Made by a program: the position numbers and the translations under genes. Shown here in pieces: positions 49,661 to 62,600 of a stretch of DNA of 64,000 nucleotides; position 1 is the first letter of the stretch; every line of letters begins with the position of its first letter. Origin of the DNA: Salvelinus alpinus (Eukaryota; Chordata; Actinopteri; Salmoniformes; Salmonidae); NCBI RefSeq assembly GCF_045679555.1, contig NC_092092.1, positions 8,966,104 through 9,030,103 on the forward strand, read 5' to 3'. The notes below the pieces were generated by a model. That model was not told the origin of the DNA and made no database searches. It saw only the letters and a program-made list of their open reading frames with translations.

Positions 49661-50492
49661 CATCCTCCTTCAGCGTCTCTGCTATGTCTGGGTCTATATC
49701 TGTATCATCATCCTCCTTCAGTAACTCTGCTATGTCTGGGTCTATATCTGTATCCTCATCCTCCTTCAGTAACTCTGCTATGTCTGGGTCTATATCTGTA
49801 TCCTCCTTCAGTAACTCTGCTATGTCTGGGTCCATATCTGTACCCTCATCCTCCTTCAGCGTCTCTGCTATGTCTGGGTCTATATCTGTATCCTCATCCT
49901 CCTTCAGTAACTCTGCTATGTCTGGGTCTATATCTGTATCATCATCCTCCTTCAGTAACTCTGCTATGTCTGGGTCTATATCTGTATCATCATCCTCCTT
50001 CAGCGTCTCTGCTATGTCTGGGTCTATATCTGTATCCTCATCCTCCTTCAGTAACTCTGCTATGTCTGGGTCTATATCTGTATCCTCAACCTCCTTCAGT
50101 AACTCTGCTATGTCTGGGTCTATATCTGTACCCTCATCCTCCTTCAGCGTCTCTGCTATGTCTGGGTCTATATCTGTATCCTCATCCTCCTTCAGTAACT
50201 CTGCTATGTCTGGGTCTATATCTGTATCCTCATCCTCCTTCAGTAACTCTGCTATGTCTGGGTCTATATCTGTACCCTCATCCTCCTTCAGTAACTCTGC
50301 TATGTCTGGGTCTATATCTGTATCCTCATCCTCCTTCAGTAACTCTGCTATGTCTGGGTCTATATCTGTATCCTCATCCTCCTTCAGTAACTCTGCTATG
50401 TCTGGGTCTATATCTGTACCCTCATCCTCCTTCAGTAACTCTGCTATGTCTGGGTCTATATCTGTATCCTCATCCTCCTTCAGTAACTCTGT
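49655..50492 (-). repeat. 48-bp minisatellite, about 17 copies, encoding an acidic repeat on the minus strand
   Basis: Unit (plus strand) TCCTCCTTCAGTAACTCTGC continues TATGTCTGGGTCTATATCTG then TATCCTCA. One unit near 49,800 is 42 bp. On the minus strand it reads EDTDIDPDIAELLKED without stops and leads in frame into the transposase motif at 49,650. The opposite strand is also open and Ser-rich, but that frame has no homology. Confidence 0.9.
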
Positions 50493-50737
50493 GTTGAGGT
50501 GGGGGAGGGGCGTAGGCTGCTTTGACCCTGTCCTGGCCCATTGTGTGCAGGTAAGAGGTAAGAGTCATAGTCCCAACGGAACCCATCGCTATTGTTGGTT
50601 AAGGGCTTGTAAGTATTGTATTCAGCGCATGTGTCAAAAATCATTGGATTTGAGTTGGTCTTGTGTTTTCAGATTTGTGAAAGACGGGAGGAATGAAGGA
50701 GAGGACACAAATGAAGGAGAGGAGATGAAAGTGACAG

Positions 50738-50878
50738 GGTAGAGCATGGCGCTTGCAACGCCAGGGTTGTGGGTTCATTCCCCACGGGGGGACCAGGATG
50801 AATATGTATGAACTTTCCAATTTGTAAGTCGCTCTGGATAAGAGCGTCTGCTAAATGACTTAAATGTAAATGTAAATG
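50738..50878 (+). mobile_element. tRNA-derived SINE
   Basis: GGGTAGAGCATGGCGCTTGC (box A region) and GGGTTCATTCCC (box B) are followed by the conserved teleost tail GTCGCTCTGGATAAGAGCGT, CTGCTAAATGAC and (AAATGT)n. Confidence 0.85.
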
Positions 50879-51098
50879 TAAAGAGGCCTAATCCCTTTTT
50901 AAATACACATGCAGGCACACCCACACCTGACTCAACAGAGTGAGAGTGTAATCAATACATTAGCTGGATCTACAGTATCTCACTAGACTGGCCAGGACAG
51001 GAACTGTAGTTGAGCTGTAAAACTGAGTGGGACAAGAGTCCTGTAGCGCCCTCTGCTGTTTATGTGCTGTAACATCAACATCTAACTATACATGTGAA

Positions 51099-52080
<982 letters not shown>

Positions 52081-52350
52081 AAGGGATTATAAACTGGGTG
52101 GTTTGAGCCCTGAATTTTGATAGGCTGAAAGCCATGGTATATCAGTCCGTATACCACGGGTATGACAAAACATTTATATTTACTGCTGTAATTACATTGG
52201 TAACCAGTTTATAATATAAAATATGGCTTCTCAGGGGTTTGTGATATATGGCCAATATACCACGGCTAAGGGCTGTGTCCAGGCACGTGCATAAGAACAG
52301 CCCTTAGCCGTGGTATCTTTTGGCCATATAACACACCCCTTCGGGGTTTA
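52081..52350. mobile_element. hairpin-forming salmonid repeat
   Basis: TATATGGCCAATATACCACG with GCTAAGGGCTGT is followed about 30 bp later by its inverse, ACAGCCCTTAGCCGTGGTAT. A related, more decayed copy lies at 54,362-54,485. Confidence 0.7.
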
Positions 52351-52364
52351 TTGCTTACATATAT

Positions 52365-52600
52365 ACTTAGCTGATAGTTTATTAGGTACACCACCCCATT
52401 CACAGAAATGGATCACTCCTACAGACAGTGGCCGTGGCTTGTTATATCGAGCAGACAGACAGGCGTCAAGAATGAATTTGCAAACCGAGTGACCTAAGTG
52501 ACTTTGACCGTGGTATGATCGTCGGTGCCAGGCGCCAGTTCCAGTATCTCAGAAATCGCCGGCCTCCTGGGCTTTTCATGCACAACAGTGTCTTCGGTTT
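52365..52600 (+). pseudogene. second Tc1-like element, 5' part only
   Basis: TTATTAGGTACACCACCCCA is a terminal sequence. GACTTTGACCGTGGTATGAT then CGTCGGTGCCAGGCGCC encodes the transposase N-terminus (DFDRGMIVGAR). The frame is lost soon after through small deletions, though helix-turn-helix coding remains recognisable to about 52,600. The rest is absent. Confidence 0.78.
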
Positions 52601-53233
52601 ACTGAGATTGATGCCACAAACTTTATAATAAATCCCTTTTGTGGGGAAAAACCTGTTCTGATTGGCTGGGCCTGGCTCCCCAGTGGGTGGGCCTATGCCT
52701 TCCAAGGCATTTTAGCCAAGAGAGACGGCATGCATAGCATTGATATTAGTCCTCTGATTACAGTAAAGAGCAAGACATTAATATAAGTATTTTTTTTTTA
52801 ATACTTATCGATGTTACGGATGAGCACGTTGTTTGTTTGTTCTGTTCCTCTCTCTCTCCATCTCTGTAGCTTCCAGGTATGCTGGATAAGGACCCGAGCT
52901 AAGGGAATTGGGCTGATTTTCCCAGTCGGAGCCAGTTCTTTTCCCAGAACTCTCAGTTGTCTTGAACACACTGAAGTCTGAAATTTCCCAAGTTCCCAGT
53001 TGTTTTGAACGCAGCATTTCTACCACTGTTCTTGTTGGGCGCTAGCTCCCCATCTTATCACTACAAGCGCTATTTGATTCACCAGATAATCTACACACCC
53101 ACGTTCTGAATATGTCAAGGACAAAGAGGGACGGATCAAACAGCCAATGGATAGGTAAAACGAAATGCTCGGCCAGCTGGGCTCAGCAAGGATACTGAGC
53201 TAGAGAGAGCAGGGTTGTACACCAAAGTTACAC

Positions 53234-53905
53234 ATTTTATTTATTTAATTTCACCTTTATTTACAATGACGGCCTATCAAAAGGCTTCCTACAGGGACGG
53301 GGCCTGGGATTTAAAAAAAATTATGAATACAATATAAATATAGGACAAAACACACATCACAACAAGAGACAACACAACACTACATAAAGAGAGACCTAAG
53401 ACAACAATATAGCAAGGCAGCAACACATAACACAGCATGGTAGCAACACAACATAACAACAACATGGTAGCAACACAACATGGTAGCAGCACAAAACATG
53501 GTACAAACATTATTGGGCACAGACAACAGCACAAAGGTCAAGAAGGTAGACACAACAATACATCACACAAAGCAGCCACAACTGTCAGTAAGAGTGTCTA
53601 TGATTGAGTCTTTGAATGAAGAGATTGAGATAAAATTGTCCAGTTCGAGTGTTTGTTGCAGCTCGTTCCAGTCGCTAGCTGCAGCGAACTCGAAAAGAGG
53701 AGCAACCCAGAGATGTGTGTGCTTTGGGGACATTTAACAGAATGTGACTGGCTGAACGGGTGTTGTATGTGGAGGATGAGGGCTGCAGTAAGATATCTCA
53801 GATAGGGGGGAGTGAGGCCTAAGAGGGTTTTATAAATAAGCATCAACCAGTGGGTCTTGCGACGGGTATACAGAGATATGATATTTGTGCGTCTAACTTT
53901 CTCAC
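53234..53905 (-). mobile_element. RSg-1-like LINE 3' end, second copy
   Basis: Matches 29,785-30,440. The minus-strand frame starting near 53,909 reads RRKTHWLMLIYKTLLGLTPP, an ORF2 C-terminal motif, followed by SLGRSS-type sequence with frameshifts. The tail has lost the GGCAAGTCAGTTAAGAGCAA segment. Confidence 0.75.
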
Positions 53906-53929
53906 TCATTATTCACGATTCATTATGGA

Positions 53930-54360
53930 TTATCCACATTAATGTAGAAGTGTTTAGAAACATAAAAATTTACAATAAAAGTTACTCCAAAATGACACAA
54001 TACATTATTTATCATTAATTTCTATTGGGCACAAAATATTTGGAAACGCAACCAAAACAAACAGCAAATGCATCCAACATTTTTTTTGAGTCAAAAGCTT
54101 GATGTAGTCATTGCTTTTTATGAAAATTGGGACCAAATACTTCACTTTTCCCTACTTTAATACACATATAACTGAATTTGTCCCAATACTTTTGGGCCCC
54201 TAAAATGGGGGACTATGTACAAAACGTGCTGAAAATAGCCTTAAATGAAAGCTGACAGTCTGTACTTTATATCATTTAAAATCCAAAGTGCTGGAGTACA
54301 GAGCCAAAACAATTTATTTGTCACTGTCCCAATACTGTTGGAGCTCACTGTATGTTGCCA
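53930..54360. mobile_element. non-autonomous Tc1-like element end
   Basis: ACTTTTGGGCCCCTAAAATG and the terminal CACTGTCCCAATACTGTTGG then AGCTCACTGTA match the ends of a Tc1-related salmonid repeat. No transposase was seen. Confidence 0.6.
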
Positions 54361-54361
54361 A

Positions 54362-54485
54362 CCGTTTTATAAAGCAATAACGCCCTCAAACCCGAGGATT
54401 ATCGTGTGATAACTCCCGACTAAGGGCTGTTCTTAGGCCCAAGGCGAAATCGAGTTGTCACACGATAATCCCCAGGTGCCTTAAT
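54362..54485. repeat. hairpin-forming repeat
   Basis: GGATTATCGTGTGATAACTC and TTGTCACACGATAATCCCC form inverted arms around CTAAGGGCTGTTCTTAGG. It is related in layout to the element at 52.1-52.35 kb. Confidence 0.65.
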
Positions 54486-54672
54486 GCTTAAATAATCAAT
54501 GAGAGGGATAAATATATTGGAAAGAAAGGGACTTACATCTGTATATTAGAAGATGATACTGACTAATAGTGATTTGAATAATTATATACATTTTGAAATC
54601 GCTAGAAGTACATATTTTTTTGTTTTAATTGATCACTTTCAGAGCAATAGGATCAAAGCAATAGGCTGCAAC

Positions 54673-55006
54673 TGTCACGACTTCCGCCGAAGTCGGTCCC
54701 TCTCCTTGTTCGTTCGGCGGTCGACGTCACCGGCCTTTTAGCCATCGCGGATCCACTTTTAATTTTCAATTTGTTTTGTCTTTGTCTTACATACCCGATT
54801 TCAATCCCCTAATTACTTGTTCATTATTTAAACCTCTGTTCCCCCATGTTTGTTTGTGAGTGATTGTTTGTATGTTATACGGTCCGTTATGTGGACTTGC
54901 CTTATTGTATTGTATTTGCCTATTTTGAGTAAATGACGTTTATTTACTCATATCTGCTGTCCTGCGCCTGACTCCTCTACTCAAGCTACACACAGACCTC
55001 TTAACA
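54673..55006. mobile_element. solo LTR (Gypsy/Ty3-like), 334 bp
   Basis: Starts TGTCACGACTTCCGCCGAAG and ends CAGACCTCTTAACA, bounded by TG...CA. It is flanked by a perfect 5-bp direct repeat, GCAAC (54,668-54,672 and 55,007-55,011). No internal region or second LTR is present, so it arose by LTR-LTR recombination. The family assignment is by resemblance of the LTR start. Confidence 0.85.
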
Positions 55007-55242
55007 GCAACACTGAACATGTGAGTCAAAGTTTGTGTGTGTGTGCGCGTGCGCCTGCATGCTTTTATCATATATTGTGTGTGTGTCTTATGTTTTTCTT
55101 ATTTGTGTCCTGTGTGTTTCTCATATAATTGTGAGTGTGTGTGGTGTATTGGAGGAGGTGGACATTTCCCACAGTTAGCTCCTACAGTGTGGAGACTTCT
55201 CTTCCTTTGACTGGGACGACCATTGATCCGACACAGGCTGGA

Positions 55243-55790
55243 GCTCATCAAGGACATTACCGAGACAGCTGTCAAAGGACATGACCGAGACAGCTATCAA
55301 AGGACATGACCGAGACAGCTGTGAAAGGACATAACCGAGACAGCTATCAAAGGACATGACCGAGACAGCTATCAAAGGACATGACCGAGACACATATCAA
55401 AGGACATGACCGAGACAGCTGTGAAAGGACATAACCGAGACAGCTATCAAAGGACATGACCGAGACAGCTATCAAAGGACATGACCGAGACACATATCAA
55501 AGGACATGACCGAGACAGCTGTGAAAGGACATTACCGAGACAGCTATCAAAGGACATGACCGAGACAGCTATCAAAGGACATGACCGAGACAGCTGTCAA
55601 AGGACATGACCGAGACAGCTATCAAAGGACATGACCGAGACAGCTATCAAAGGACATGACCGAGACAGCTATCAAAGGACATGACCGAGACAGCTATCAA
55701 AGGACATGACCGAGACAGCTATCAAAGGACATTACCGAAACAGATATCAAAGGACATTACCGAGACAGATAAAGGACATTACCGAGACAG
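55243..55790. repeat. 25-bp minisatellite, about 21 copies
   Basis: Unit GGACATGACCGAGACAGCTA plus TCAAA. Variants are GCTGTCAAA, GCTGTGAAA, CACATATCAAA and ACATTACC. A block of four units (from GCTGTGAAAGGACATAACC) recurs with 100-bp spacing near 55,320-55,520. The right end decays to GACAGATAAAGG. Confidence 0.96.
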
Positions 55791-56026
55791 ATATTGCTCT
55801 TCTATTGTTAAAATGATTCTGGATTTTTGTTTATATAAAGGATATACTGTAATGTAACTCTCAATACGGAATTAAAGATAATATTTTCAAGTTGAATATA
55901 ATCTATGACCTATAGTAATCACTCAGGTTGTACAACTGATATAAAACACGTTTGACACAATCGTTTGGCTGCACTACAACATTTACACAAATGTTGTGTG
56001 GTGTCTAGTCTATATAAATTCTGCTG

Positions 56027-56032
56027 TTTATT
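56027..56032 (-). terminator. poly(A) signal of protease gene B
   Basis: AATAAA on the minus strand, conserved with copy A, about 585 bp after the stop codon. Confidence 0.55.
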
Positions 56033-56615
56033 GGAAATAAAAAGATAACTAGACAATTCATCATTTTAATTTCCAGATGAAACAGTAGATCAAGTCATTA
56101 CATTTAAATAAATAATTTCCTGATCTGTCTCATAACATGAAATACTGACCTGCATAGACTTGATAATAGACTACAAAGAGAGAATACTTGTGAACTGATT
56201 ACAGTGGCAGTTTCATATTTCAATCCAGTCAGAATAAATAAACAATTAGATGAGATAAACCTTCTGCATAGGATAACGAGCAGCAGTAGTTACAATGTTT
56301 ATGTTTTCCTCACTGATAATTTGGACGTATCAGGATTGGGCGAAGGTGGTGCTTAAATTTCACTGCTTTGGCTGAGAGTTTCCTGTTGCAAAGGATGGAG
56401 ACATCGCAAACCCAGACTCTCAATTTGAAACACATGGACCCAGAAATAAATCACGCAGCTGACCAAATTACGCAAGATTTTAGTTCTGGGATAACCAAGA
56501 TTAAACTCACCAAAAAATTCTAAGCTGCAATATATAAAGCGCAAGGGTACATACTTCAAACAGAGCACATTTAGACCCTATTGCCAGAGGTTTACATGAA
56601 GGTGACTCCTCAGCG

Positions 56616-59600
56616 TCACCTGGCTTGACCGAGAGACAGTAGGAGAGAGAGGAGAGACAAGAAGAGCAGGACCAGGGATGAGTGGGCCAGAGTTACCCCA
56701 CTGGTAGTTGCACTGACAGTTGTGCTGTTGGCAGTGTTGTTGTTATTGACGGGGGTTCTGGCTGTGACGGGTGAAGGGAACGTGCCCACAGTGGTCTGAA
56801 GGAAGCTCTGGAAGCGAGCGGTTTTGGTGAAGACCTGGATGTTGGAGGAGCGAGGACTCCGGCTCCATCGTGTTTTGCTGGAGCTGGTCTTATTGCTGCT
56901 GTTGACAGTCAACACAGCAGCTTGGTACCATGCATCACCCTGCTTACACATCAGAGGACCACCCCCTTCACCCTGTGGGGAGAGAGAAGAACGAACACAC
57001 GGGGGGAGAGGTCAGCATTGTCATGTCAGATAGACAGCCAGACTGGTTGCCTACCAAGCTACTGGAAGATCATTATGAAACTTGGGACTGTCCTCAATAG
57101 GTGGATCTAAATGTCCTACCATCAGCAGGCTCTGCTGACGTCAATACTGGAGATGCCAAAGTCAAATAGATCACATCCCAACAGTTGCAGAGCTATCCTC
57201 AATAGCTAAACAGACATAATGCAACCATCCTTGCTGTACACCAGTTGACACTTCTGAGTCGACATTTGAAACCCGTTATTGTGCATTTGCTTTGTTTGTC
57301 GGACCCATCTGTACCTGTCGAAGGTCCAAGGCAGCAGTGCAGATGTTATCAGAGGAGCCAGAGCTCTCACAATCCACCACAGAGGTCTGGGACTGCTCCA
57401 AGTTCTGTTCAGCTAAGGAACGACACAGAATAGAGAAATAGAGGACGAAAATCACAAGTTGACCAAACAGAAAGAACACATTTATTTGATCAGGTAAGTT
57501 GACTGAGAACACATTTTCATCTACAGCAATGCCCTGGGGAAAAGTTACAGGGGAGAGAGGATGAATGAGCCAATTGGAAGCTGGGGATGATTAGGTGGCC
57601 ATGATGGTCAGATTGCGAATTTAGTCAGGACATCAGGGTTAACAACCCTACTATTACGATAGGTGCCATGGGATCTTTAGTGACCACAGAGAGTCAGGAA
57701 ACTTGTTTAAAGTCCCGCCCAAAAGACACCACCCTACACAGGGCAATGTCCCGAATCACTGCCCTGGGGCATTGGGATATTCTTTTCTTGTGACCAGAGG
57801 AAAGATTGCCTCCTACTGGCCCTCCAACACCACTTCCAGCAGCATCTGGTCTCCCATCCAGGGACCAACCAGGACCAACCCTGCTTAGTTTGAGGCATGC
57901 CAGAAGTGTTAGTCTGTTCCAGTATTACACACTGACTCACCTCCACCCTGGCCCCTGCCCCAGCCAGCCACCCAGCACCGAGTCCCTATGCTGAAGGTGC
58001 TGCTTCCCTGGTCCACACAGATGGGCTGGATGTAGTCAGACAACGTGGGTTGGCTGGCCAGTCTGAGGATTGCCACGTTGTTGGCCGTCAAGTTGCTCAT
58101 GGTGATGTTGATGACTTTAAGGGTTACCTCGTTGGGGTTGGAGCCGTTCTGCTTCAGACGACCCATGATCACGGTCCACTGAGAGGCGTCGGACTGACTG
58201 GGAGGTGGGAATAGTGAAGTTGGGGAACTTTAGCTTGGCATTACCGATACCTTCTATGTAACAGGTCCTTGTTTCAACTTGAGCACCAAGACACCAAGTG
58301 ATGGAGATCTGACCATATGCATCTGACCAACTCACCCGTTTACATACAAGTGGAGTGTGTTACCTGGAGAAGCACCCAGCATCGCTCATGACATAGTCCT
58401 CTGCCACCATTGTGCCCCCGCAGACGTGTGTTCCGTTTGTCTGTAGACTGGCTATCCAGGGCCAGGATCCCCCTGAGGCCAAGCCCCCACCAGTAAGGGA
58501 GTTCAAAGAGGCACTGCCGCACACCACGGCTGCAGAGACAGGGAGAGAAGCACTACAGAAATCAGGACTGACTTTTGGCTGAGTGTAGATTTAAAGAGAG
58601 GGATAAACACTAACGTTTGGATGTGGTCAAATGGAGAGTTACAGATACGTTGGCTATAGCTACAACAGGAGTAACAGACGGGTGTGGCTAGAAGAGGAGG
58701 CAGCAATTTGTGTGTTTCACAGAGGGAAGTAAATCCACTTACGTTCAGGAGTGGTTTTAGGTACAGTTGTGGTGGTTTTAGGGGTAGTTGTCGTCATAGG
58801 TGTGGTGGTAATGGATGGAGCAGTTGTGTTGGTCGTCGAGGCAGCTTTGGTCACAAGGGCAGTTGTGGTGGTAGTGGTGTTTGTGGTTTTAGGGGCAGTT
58901 CTGGTGGTAGTGGTGGTGGTGGTTGTGGTTATAGGGGCAGTTCTGGTGGTAGTTGTGGTTCTAGGGGCAGTTCTGGTGGTAGTGGTGGTGGTGGTGGTTG
59001 TGGTTTTCGGGGCAGTTCTGGTGGTAGTTGTGGTCGTAGGTGCAGTTGTTGTGTTGGTGGCTGGGGCTGGAAGACCAGTACAGGAGACACTGAGGTCAGA
59101 ATCAGTCCCACTGGAGGAGAAGGTGACGTAGCCTGGCTGGTCACTGGTGATCTGGGTGTTGATCCAGGTCTGGTACTGAGACACCCTTGCGTACACTCCT
59201 GGGAGATTTGCCTGGGCACACCCGTTGCCGAAACTCACAACGCCAGACTGGATCCAGCGAATACCCTGTTTGCTCACCATTGGACCTCCTGAGTCCCCCT
59301 ATGCATTGACAGATTTACAGTCACTGAGATTAGATTAGATTTTGTTATGAAACATAATGGGTCAGTTTTTCAGACACCAATTAAAACAAGTGTTGGACTA
59401 AAAAGCACTTTTAATGGATAATCTCTATTTAAAGTGCTTTTCAATTTAGGACTAGGCTAGGTATAATCTGGGTCTGAGAAACCAGACACAGATTACGAAT
59501 GTGTCATTAGCCCACATTGTAATAAACAAAGAAGATAACCAAGAGATTTTACCTGACAGGAATCCTTTCCTCCTGCTGATAGACCAGCACAGATCATGTT

Positions 59601-62600
59601 ATCAGTGATAGAACCAACTCCATTGTTACAGTTACACTGCCTGTTCCCCACTACTGGCACATCCACTTCCTGTAGGGTCTGTGGTGAGGGCAGGGACACT
59701 GAGGAGCGACAACAGGTATTCCTCAACATACATAATACCTATCAGAATTCTGATCCATCATCAGCAGTACTTAAAGCAAGCTACAGCACTCACCTCCACT
59801 GTGGATGCTGCCCCAGCCGGTGACCCAGCTAGTAGCCCCAGCATGGAAGGAGCTGCCTGGTGCAGCTAGGCAGACTGGCCGAATGAAGTTTGTAAAAGTC
59901 ACAGTGGAGGAGAGCTTCAGCAGACACATGTCATTGTCACTGGTACTTCTGGTGTAGTTGGGGTGGCGGATGATCTGAGTGACTGTCCGGTTCACCTCGT
60001 TGGGGTTGGAGCCCTCCTGGCTCAGACGACCCACGTAGACCACCACATTTGATGTACTGGTACTGAGAGAGTAAATATATAAAAATGTAACAGTATTGTT
60101 TTTAAAAGAGTGGAACTGTTGAGTTTGGTGTTTGGGTTAAATGTATCCCACAATCCTACAAATCCTTACCTGGGAAAGCAGTGAGCAGCAGTCAATACCC
60201 ACTCTTTGTTGATGAGGGATCCCCCACAAAAATGGCTGCCTAATCTGTGAAGACTGGCCTGCCATGGCCAACTCCCTGCAGGAGCGTCCTGACCCCCCAC
60301 GATCCTAGTGTTAAGAGGAGGGGTTCCGCACACTAACAGCGATAGAGAATGTTGGGTTATTTGGAAGGTTTTTGTTGAATAGGTCACATTGGTGTAACAG
60401 TACATTATTAAAAGGTTTTAATCGTGTTTAGAGAATATCTGTAAGTGGTGAAAAGGACTTACCATTCAGCTGTGAATGAGAGCCTGAAATACAAGACAGA
60501 AAGAAAAGGAAATTCTTTAATCCTTAACAAAGGTGTCATCCCTTACTCTCTGTATCCAAACCCTGGCATTTTCACTGGGTACACTTGGTTCTATCTAGAA
60601 CCTAAAATGATTTCTTAGCCTGTCCCCATGGCAGAACTCTTTGAAGAACCCTTTTGGGTTCCAGGTAGAACCCTTTCCACAGACAGTTCTATATGGTACC
60701 CAAGAGGGTTCTCTGTGGAACCTAAAAGGGTTCTTCAAAGGGTCTGCCATGGGGACAGCCAAAGAACCCTTTTGGAACTATTTTGTACAAACTGTCCCAT
60801 ACTGATCAGAGTGAACATACCGACTGACGTCAGCATAAGTACCAATTGTTATAACACACTGATTGTTAAACCTCTTAAGGATCATACCCAAATCTAACTG
60901 CCTGTAGCTCAGGACCTGAAGATGGCGGCGGAAGAAATGGCAGCCGTTTTACAGGCGACAAACCAATTGTGCTATTATGTGGTTTTTTTCTCATATTATT
61001 TGTTAATTATTTTGTACATCATGTTTCTCCCACCGTATCTTACGGCAAAAAAGAGCTTCTGGATATCAGGACAGCGATCCCTCACCTCGGATTAGACAAA
61101 GATTTTTTCTTCAACAAGCAGGACGCACAGGATGTACTTCAGACGCCCGACAAGGCCAAAATCCCTGTCATAGCCTGACTAACCAGTAACCCCACACATT
61201 GGCAACCTGGACTATTTGCATTGTGTCCCGCCAACCCTCTTTTACGCTGCTGCTACTCTCTGTTTATCATCTATGCATAGTCACTTTAACTGTACCTACA
61301 TGTACATAATACCTCAATTAGCCCAACTAACCGGTGCCCCCACACATTGACTCTGTAGCTGTACCACCTGTATATGGCCTCGCTACTGTTATTTTCACTG
61401 TCATTTTACAGCTTTTTATTTTATTTCTTTACTTATCTATTGTTTACCAAATACAAATTTTTTATTAAAAATTACACTGCTTGTTAGGACTTGTAAGTAA
61501 ATATTTCACGTTGTACTCAACCTGTTGTATTCGGCGCACGTGACAAATAAACTTTGATTTGATTTGAAGCAAGGATATGCATATTCTTGATACCATTTGA
61601 AAGCTAACATTGAGGTTTGTGGGAATCTAGGAGAATATAACACATTAGATCTGGTAAAAGATAATACAAAGAAAATAACATGCATTTTTTTTAATCATCT
61701 TTGAAATGCAAGAGAAAGGCCACAATGTATTATTGCAGTTTTGGCACAATTTCGATTTTGGCCACTAGATGGCAGCAGTGCGTTGCAAAGTTTTAGACTG
61801 ATCCAATGAACCACTGTATTACTGTTTCAAAATGTTGTATCAAGTCTGCCTAAATGTGCCTAATTGGTTTATTGATACATTTTCAAGTACATAACTGTGC
61901 ACTCTCCTCAAACAATAGCATGGTATTCTGTCCATATCAGATATGTCCGTGTCCGGGGAAATTTTCTTGTTACTTACAACGTCATGCTAATCACATTAGC
62001 GCACGTTAGCTCAACCGTCCCTTGGGGGGGGACACCAATCCCGTAGAGGTTTTCTTACCGTATGCTTCCCAGTCAAAACAGTTTGCACATATACTATGAC
62101 GTTTTTGTTTGGGTCTTAGGCAGTTTTTTTCCGGCTGTTCGTGCACACCAAAAAATGATTGAGGCAAGTCGAAGTTCGGTAGTTGAAGTCTACGCCCTTT
62201 TGTCGGTGACTGGTCAAACGTACTACTCCTAGTAGGAGTGGAAACATCAACCCACTGGGCACAGACGTCAGTTCAATGTCTAGTTTGGATTTACTTTGGT
62301 TGAATTGTCAACTAACGTGAATACAATGTGAAATCAACAAAAACATCACCATGTCATTGGATTCAGGTTAAAAGTTTGGTGAAAGAAAATATGTTTACTT
62401 TTTTACATTGATCAACATCACTTTGACTGTCTGGGTTGAAATGACGTGAAAACAATGTTGATTCAACCAGTTTTTGCCCAGTGGGAAGTGGTTGCTGTCA
62501 TTTAATGAGAAATGACTAGTTTTCATGCACATTTTTTCACATGAGAAATACTGCACCAAACATCTTAGCTAGATGTTGAACTGCTTGGCTAAGACCTCCT

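Noticed and set aside
49621-50742. Ser-rich + strand frame of 373 codons
   Set aside because: It is the antisense of the acidic repeat that joins a transposase motif on the minus strand. The + reading has no homology.
58684-59292. Gly-rich + strand frame of 202 codons
   Set aside because: It is the antisense of protease B exon 6, whose Thr codons read as Gly/Val on the other strand.
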